Source: Thermoplasmata archaeon
GTDB lineage: Archaea; Thermoplasmatota; Thermoplasmata; Lutacidiplasmatales; UBA184
Assembly (NCBI GenBank): GCA_030042955.1
Contig: JASHYQ010000225.1
Location: 1-7,353 of the forward strand
DNA: 7,353 bases
Direction of reading: 5' to 3'
Part shown: piece after piece, positions 4,232 to 7,353 of the stretch
How positions within the stretch are numbered: the stretch's first letter is position 1
Layout: each line of letters opens with the position of its first letter
The notes under the pieces: generated by a model
Database searches by the model: none
Told to the model about the DNA's origin: nothing
What the model saw: only the letters and a program-made list of their open reading frames with translations
Program-made: the position numbers and the translations under genes

Positions 4232-6421
4232 GTGGCGGGGTCCAGATGGAGCGCGACGGGCACTGGGACCGTACTTCTCGGCATCCTGGTGTTCGCCCTC
4301 GTTCTCCTGAGCGGACCCACGGGTCTCGGGGCCACTTCGCCCACGGTGCCGGCCATCGCGCGGGCGATGCCCGCGACAGCGGATTCCCCTCTCCCGGCCC
4401 CGAACCTCACGATTGAGCCGGCGGTTACCTGGGCGTTCGCCGGGAACGCCACTCCGCTGGAGGCGTTCTGGACGGCGGGAGGTGCGGAGTGCACCGTTCT
4501 CCCGGTCTGGTTCCATTGGTTCGTCGGCCCGGGGCCGGTGGGTGGCCTCTTTGGGGAGGAGAACTCCTCCATCGTCAATTTCACGGGAGCGACAGCCCGA
4601 AGCGGGACCGCCCTCGTCGGGGTCAGGTCGGCTGCGGTGCTCCGCTGCGGCAATGAGTCGGATGGGCTCCTCTCCACCGCCTACGGCTCGGTGGTCGAGG
4701 TCGCCGAGGTGGGCATCGACGATTTGACCATCGGTCCCATGCCCCTGGTCGGCGGGGATCAGGCCAACCTTTCCGGGCGAGTCGAAGGGGGGACTCCCCC
4801 CTACCAAGTCACCGTTCAGTGGGGAGACGCCAGCGAACAAACCCGTACCCTCACGACGCCAGGACTGTTCGGATGGCCCCACCTGTTCCGACCGGGGAAC
4901 TACAGCGTTCAGGTGGAGGTCGCGGACTCGTCGGGAGAGGTAGCATCGGCAGTCCTTCCCCAAACCCTGCAGGTCAATGCGAGCACCGCGGCGGCGGTGA
5001 CCGCGTCGACTCCCGTCGCGGAGGTCGGCCGGCCCGTCCTCTTTACTGGGGTCTTCGCTGGACTGCCCCCGCTCGCGCGGTCGCGCCTTTCTGGCTGCGA
5101 AGAGACCTCGGTGAGCGGGTGGGGGGTTCCCCCAGAGCTCGAGTGCGACCCCGCTTCCGCCGGTCAGATCGCGGTCTCCCTCGAGGTGAACGCGGGAGCT
5201 CCATGGCCCGTGCTCACCCAGACCCTTCTCGAGCCCGTGGCCCCGGCGCTTTCGGTCCACGTTTGCCCCACGACGGAGGAAGGAGAGGTCGATACCCCCG
5301 CATTCTTCGACCTGCGGATTGCCGGAGGGGCCCCGCCCTTCTCGCTCGCATGGACGTTCGGGGAGGGGACCGAATCCGGCCGGGAGGTGCTGGCCGAAGA
5401 CGGGACCCTGCTCCTTGAGGTCCAACCGAACACCACGGGGTTTGCCCCGCTCGCGCTGACGGTGTCCGACGCCGATGGAGCCGACGTTTCGGTCACTAAC
5501 GCCAGCCTGTTCGTCGTCCCGGGGCTCAGCATCGGGGGGACCGTCAATTCCTCCGTCCTGCCTCCCTCTGCCGAAGTTGAGCTCGTCGCTTACGTAACCG
5601 GTGGAGTGGGACCGATTGCTTGGGTGGTCCTCTCCAGTGCCAGCTTCACGTCGGGCGACCCACCGACCGGCTGGTTGCCGGGGGCCACCGGCCTCCGCTG
5701 GTCCGGCTCGGTCTCGGTCGAGGGGACGGCCACGGTCGAGCTCGTCGCGGTGGATGCCGCGGGCGCGCTCGCGAACTTCAGCGCCCTTGCGGGCCTCATC
5801 CCCCGGTTGACCGGGCAGCTCAGCGTCTCCGCGCTGAACGCCAGCGAGGGGCCGGGCGTGCTGGTGACCGTCAACCTCTCCGGCGGGGCGCCCCCGCTCA
5901 GCGTATGGATTAATGCCTCCGGCGGAGCCAGTTGGAACGCTACGGACCCCTCCGACGGGCTGTTCGAGGCGACCGTGCCGGTCGTACGGGCGGGACCGTC
6001 TTCGGTGTCCGTCGCCGTGGTCGACCGCCTGGGCGGGAGACTCTCGGGCGTCACCTTTGTCATTATTCCGGTGCCCCCGGACCCGCCTACCCCTCCGGCC
6101 GGCTCCTCGGACTGGACCCTCGGAGCGGGAGTCCTCGGGCTGCTCTTTCTCGGGGTCACCGCTGCTCTCTACCTTCGCTTCCGTCGGCGACCGTCCCCAC
6201 CCCCGGCCGCCCCCGATCCGGAGAAGGTGCTCGAGAAGATCCTCGCTCCCGCTGACGGGGCTGAGCGCGTCACGGTCGAATTGCTCGCCGAGGAAGCGGG
6301 GATTCCGTTGGAAACGGTGCGCTCGACCCTCACCCGCCTGGTAGCCACGGGGAAGGTGCGTTCCGAGGTCTCCCCCGACGGGGAGGAGGTGCTCGCGTGG
6401 TCGGACCCACGCCCCGCGTAG
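4232..6421 (+). CDS. PKD/Ig-repeat surface protein with TM span and cytoplasmic winged helix
   Basis: A 729-residue type I membrane protein. Residues 13-30 form a signal sequence. The ectodomain has Ig/PKD-like repeats marked by a recurring GG-x-P-P turn: VEGGTPPYQVTVQWGD (184-199, the clearest PKD), IAGGAPPFSLAWTFGEG (363-379), VTGGVGPIAWVV (455-466) and LSGGAPPLSVWI (549-560). All 16 N-glycosylation sequons fall between 58 and 569, and cysteines C87/C139 and C289/C305 could pair. After a Pro-rich stalk (613-623) comes one span (628-650), an RRR stop-transfer and a Pro linker. A winged-helix-like domain follows (about 664-724): TVELLAEEAGIPLETVRSTLTRLVATGKV, then the hairpin SEVSPDGEEVLAW. 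GTG 4232 has GGTGG four bases upstream. The last 25 bp overlap the next gene. It may sense outside signals and bind DNA inside, or be an adhesin; ligand and DNA target are unknown. Confidence 0.88.
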   Translation: MAGSRWSATGTGTVLLGILVFALVLLSGPTGLGATSPTVPAIARAMPATADSPLPAPNLTIEPAVTWAFAGNATPLEAFWTAGGAECTVLPVWFHWFVGPGPVGGLFGEENSSIVNFTGATARSGTALVGVRSAAVLRCGNESDGLLSTAYGSVVEVAEVGIDDLTIGPMPLVGGDQANLSGRVEGGTPPYQVTVQWGDASEQTRTLTTPGLFGWPHLFRPGNYSVQVEVADSSGEVASAVLPQTLQVNASTAAAVTASTPVAEVGRPVLFTGVFAGLPPLARSRLSGCEETSVSGWGVPPELECDPASAGQIAVSLEVNAGAPWPVLTQTLLEPVAPALSVHVCPTTEEGEVDTPAFFDLRIAGGAPPFSLAWTFGEGTESGREVLAEDGTLLLEVQPNTTGFAPLALTVSDADGADVSVTNASLFVVPGLSIGGTVNSSVLPPSAEVELVAYVTGGVGPIAWVVLSSASFTSGDPPTGWLPGATGLRWSGSVSVEGTATVELVAVDAAGALANFSALAGLIPRLTGQLSVSALNASEGPGVLVTVNLSGGAPPLSVWINASGGASWNATDPSDGLFEATVPVVRAGPSSVSVAVVDRLGGRLSGVTFVIIPVPPDPPTPPAGSSDWTLGAGVLGLLFLGVTAALYLRFRRRPSPPPAAPDPEKVLEKILAPADGAERVTVELLAEEAGIPLETVRSTLTRLVATGKVRSEVSPDGEEVLAWSDPRPA
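6384..6391 (+). promoter_or_regulatory. Strong Shine-Dalgarno embedded in the upstream coding region
   Basis: AGGAGGTG, a full-length match to the archaeal anti-Shine-Dalgarno, sits 5 bases before the GTG at 6397 and inside the winged-helix codons for GEEV. It fixes the start of the pilin-like gene within the preceding gene and indicates coupled translation. It is the strongest ribosome site in the window and may give the small protein a high yield. Confidence 0.8.
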
Positions 6422-6807
6422 GTCGAGCGATACGGCGTGGGTCGGCCTGGGCGCTGACTCTGCTGGTCTTCCTCGTAGCGTCCACCCTCCCCGGTCTGGG
6501 TGCGGGCGCCCCCGCGCGAACCCTAGCCGCGACAGCGGCCAGCACCGCCGGCCCGACCAACGACTCGGCGGTGGGGAATTTTACGGCGTCCATCAATCGG
6601 ATGGTGGAGCTTCTTGGACTCTCGGGTGGTGGGATCTTGGCCTTGGTCTGGGCTAGGGTCGCGCTGAGCTGGTTCTCCAACGATGTCACCAAGAAGGTGC
6701 AGGCCAAGGACCGAGCGCGAGACGCGCTGATCGGCACCCTGCTCTTCACCGCCGCCATCACGGGTCTCGTCTGGGGGCTCGCTCACTGGGTCCTCACGGG
6801 CGTGTAG
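6397..6807 (+). CDS. Small signal-peptide protein with two TM helices, VirB2/TrbC/CedA1-like pilin candidate
   Basis: A 136-residue protein. A basic start (R7, R10, R13, R14) and hydrophobic stretch 17-33 make a signal peptide with Ala-rich cleavage options at about 38-46. Next is a short polar outside segment with two N-glycosylation sequons (N55, N61). Then come helix 1 (about 68-93), a basic loop NDVTKKVQAKDRARD (95-109) and helix 2 (110-135), ending almost at the C-terminus. Signal peptide, two helices and a positive loop are the layout of VirB2/TrbC pilins and of archaeal CedA1/TedC. GTG 6397 is set by AGGAGGTG five bases upstream and overlaps the previous gene by 25 bp. The next gene starts 7 bp on. 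That the gene is real is well supported; the pilin identity is an inference from architecture and context, since no diagnostic sequence motif is visible. Confidence 0.8.
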   Translation: MVGPTPRVGRAIRRGSAWALTLLVFLVASTLPGLGAGAPARTLAATAASTAGPTNDSAVGNFTASINRMVELLGLSGGGILALVWARVALSWFSNDVTKKVQAKDRARDALIGTLLFTAAITGLVWGLAHWVLTGV

Positions 6808-6814
6808 GGGTCCG

Positions 6815-7353
6815 ATGCTCCTCCCCGGGACCGACTGGCCCAACGTAATCGAGGCGATTCTCTTTGGACTCTTCGCCGCGTTTACCGCTATCGTCAGCGC
6901 GGTCATCGGTCCGACGTACGACAACCTGTTCGTCCCGATGATGCAGCCGGCGGCGCTCTACCCGCCGCTCGTCGGCTCCAGTGGATCCGGCAACTTCCTC
7001 GCGGGTGCGGCGCAGTTCTCGACGTACACCCTCGCCAATGTTGTCGACCCGGCCGTCGCGCTGGTGGCACTCGGGGTCGCCGTCCTCTTTCTCGTCCGGT
7101 CGGTCGTGGCCCGCTGGGCGGATCGCCTCGACGGCCTCCTGCCCCGGCTCGTCACGAGTGTCATCGTGGCCAACTTCACCCTCCCGATTGTGGGCGGCGT
7201 CCTCGGCCTCGCCGGCGCCCTCTATCCGGTGCTGGCAGGGTGGGACGGAGGAGCGTGGACGCAGTGGGTGAACCTCGCAGGGTGGGGGCAGATTCAGTTC
7301 TCCTGGGACAACGGCGCGCTCGCCTTCGTGCTCTCTTTCGTTGAGTTCTTGAT
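6815..7353 (+). CDS. Polytopic membrane protein, possible VirB6/TrbL/CedA-like channel component, partial
   Basis: The frame opens at ATG 6815, with AGGGG four bases upstream, and runs off the right edge after 179 codons. It starts 7 bp after the pilin-like gene, so the two are cotranscribed. Predicted spans are about 11-32, 78-97 and 111-140, with a fourth starting at about 165. Between spans 1 and 2 is a loop of about 45 residues rich in Pro, Gly and Ser (PTYDNLF, PPLVGSSGSG); between 2 and 3 is a short charged loop RSVVARWADRLDGLLPR that should face the cytoplasm. There is no cleavable signal peptide. The topology and the place directly after a VirB2-like protein suggest a VirB6/TrbL/CedA-type inner-membrane subunit. 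This is inference; another transporter-like membrane protein cannot be excluded from the part visible. Confidence 0.78.
   Translation, partial: MLLPGTDWPNVIEAILFGLFAAFTAIVSAVIGPTYDNLFVPMMQPAALYPPLVGSSGSGNFLAGAAQFSTYTLANVVDPAVALVALGVAVLFLVRSVVARWADRLDGLLPRLVTSVIVANFTLPIVGGVLGLAGALYPVLAGWDGGAWTQWVNLAGWGQIQFSWDNGALAFVLSFVEFL

Noticed and set aside
3325..4677. A 450-residue open frame on the minus strand
   Set aside because: It runs opposite the ridA end, flpA and the start of the PKD protein. It has no recognisable domain and a biased Arg/Gly/Pro composition; flpA in the other strand is unmistakable.
4001..5425. A 474-residue open frame on the minus strand
   Set aside because: It is antisense to flpA and the PKD protein, with Arg/Gly/Glu-rich sequence and no motifs. 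The plus-strand frame has a signal peptide, repeats and sequons.

Overview
The window looks like GC-rich archaeal chromosome. The strongest phylogenetic marker is a fibrillarin-type rRNA/tRNA 2'-O-methyltransferase (flpA), a family of archaea and eukaryotes. Tight gene spacing, Shine-Dalgarno sites matching the archaeal 16S tail, GTG starts and a PKD-type surface protein rich in N-glycosylation sequons all agree. Together with the high GC this suggests an uncultured Thermoplasmatota-like lineage, but that placement is inference and no 16S gene is present.

Left part (about 1-2918, minus strand). Three genes are read leftward in this order. The first is a small Pro/Ala/Lys-rich protein with a C-terminal zinc ribbon. 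The second is a DUF885-family putative metallopeptidase with an intact HExxxGH...EGWAHY signature. The third is an SRPBCC (AHSA1-like) domain fused to a class I SAM-dependent methyltransferase, cut by the left edge. The gaps of 63 and 71 bp hold a terminator-like hairpin and a start-adjacent palindrome.

Centre (2919-4140). An 86-bp divergent intergenic region separates the minus-strand block from a plus-strand pair: a RidA/YjgF-like protein and, 8 bp later, flpA. The usual flpA partner nop5 is not next to it on either side.

Right part (4141-7353, plus strand). After a 91-bp gap comes a compact three-gene membrane cluster. It starts with a 729-residue surface protein: signal sequence, PKD/Ig-like repeats, one membrane span and a cytoplasmic winged-helix domain. 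Its last 25 bp overlap a 136-residue protein with a signal peptide plus two helices around a basic loop, the layout of VirB2/TrbC/CedA1-type pilins. Seven bp later begins a polytopic membrane protein with a VirB6/TrbL/CedA-like appearance, cut by the right edge. The overlap, the strong embedded ribosome site and the short spacing say these three are made together. I infer the start of a type IV secretion/conjugation-like or DNA-import (Ced-like) pilus locus, with the PKD-winged-helix protein as a possible surface sensor or adhesin. This is the most interesting part of the window. The decisive ATPase (VirB4/HerA type), if present, would lie beyond position 7353.

No stretch longer than 300 bases lacks a gene. 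I saw no tRNA, rRNA, CRISPR array or insertion sequence.
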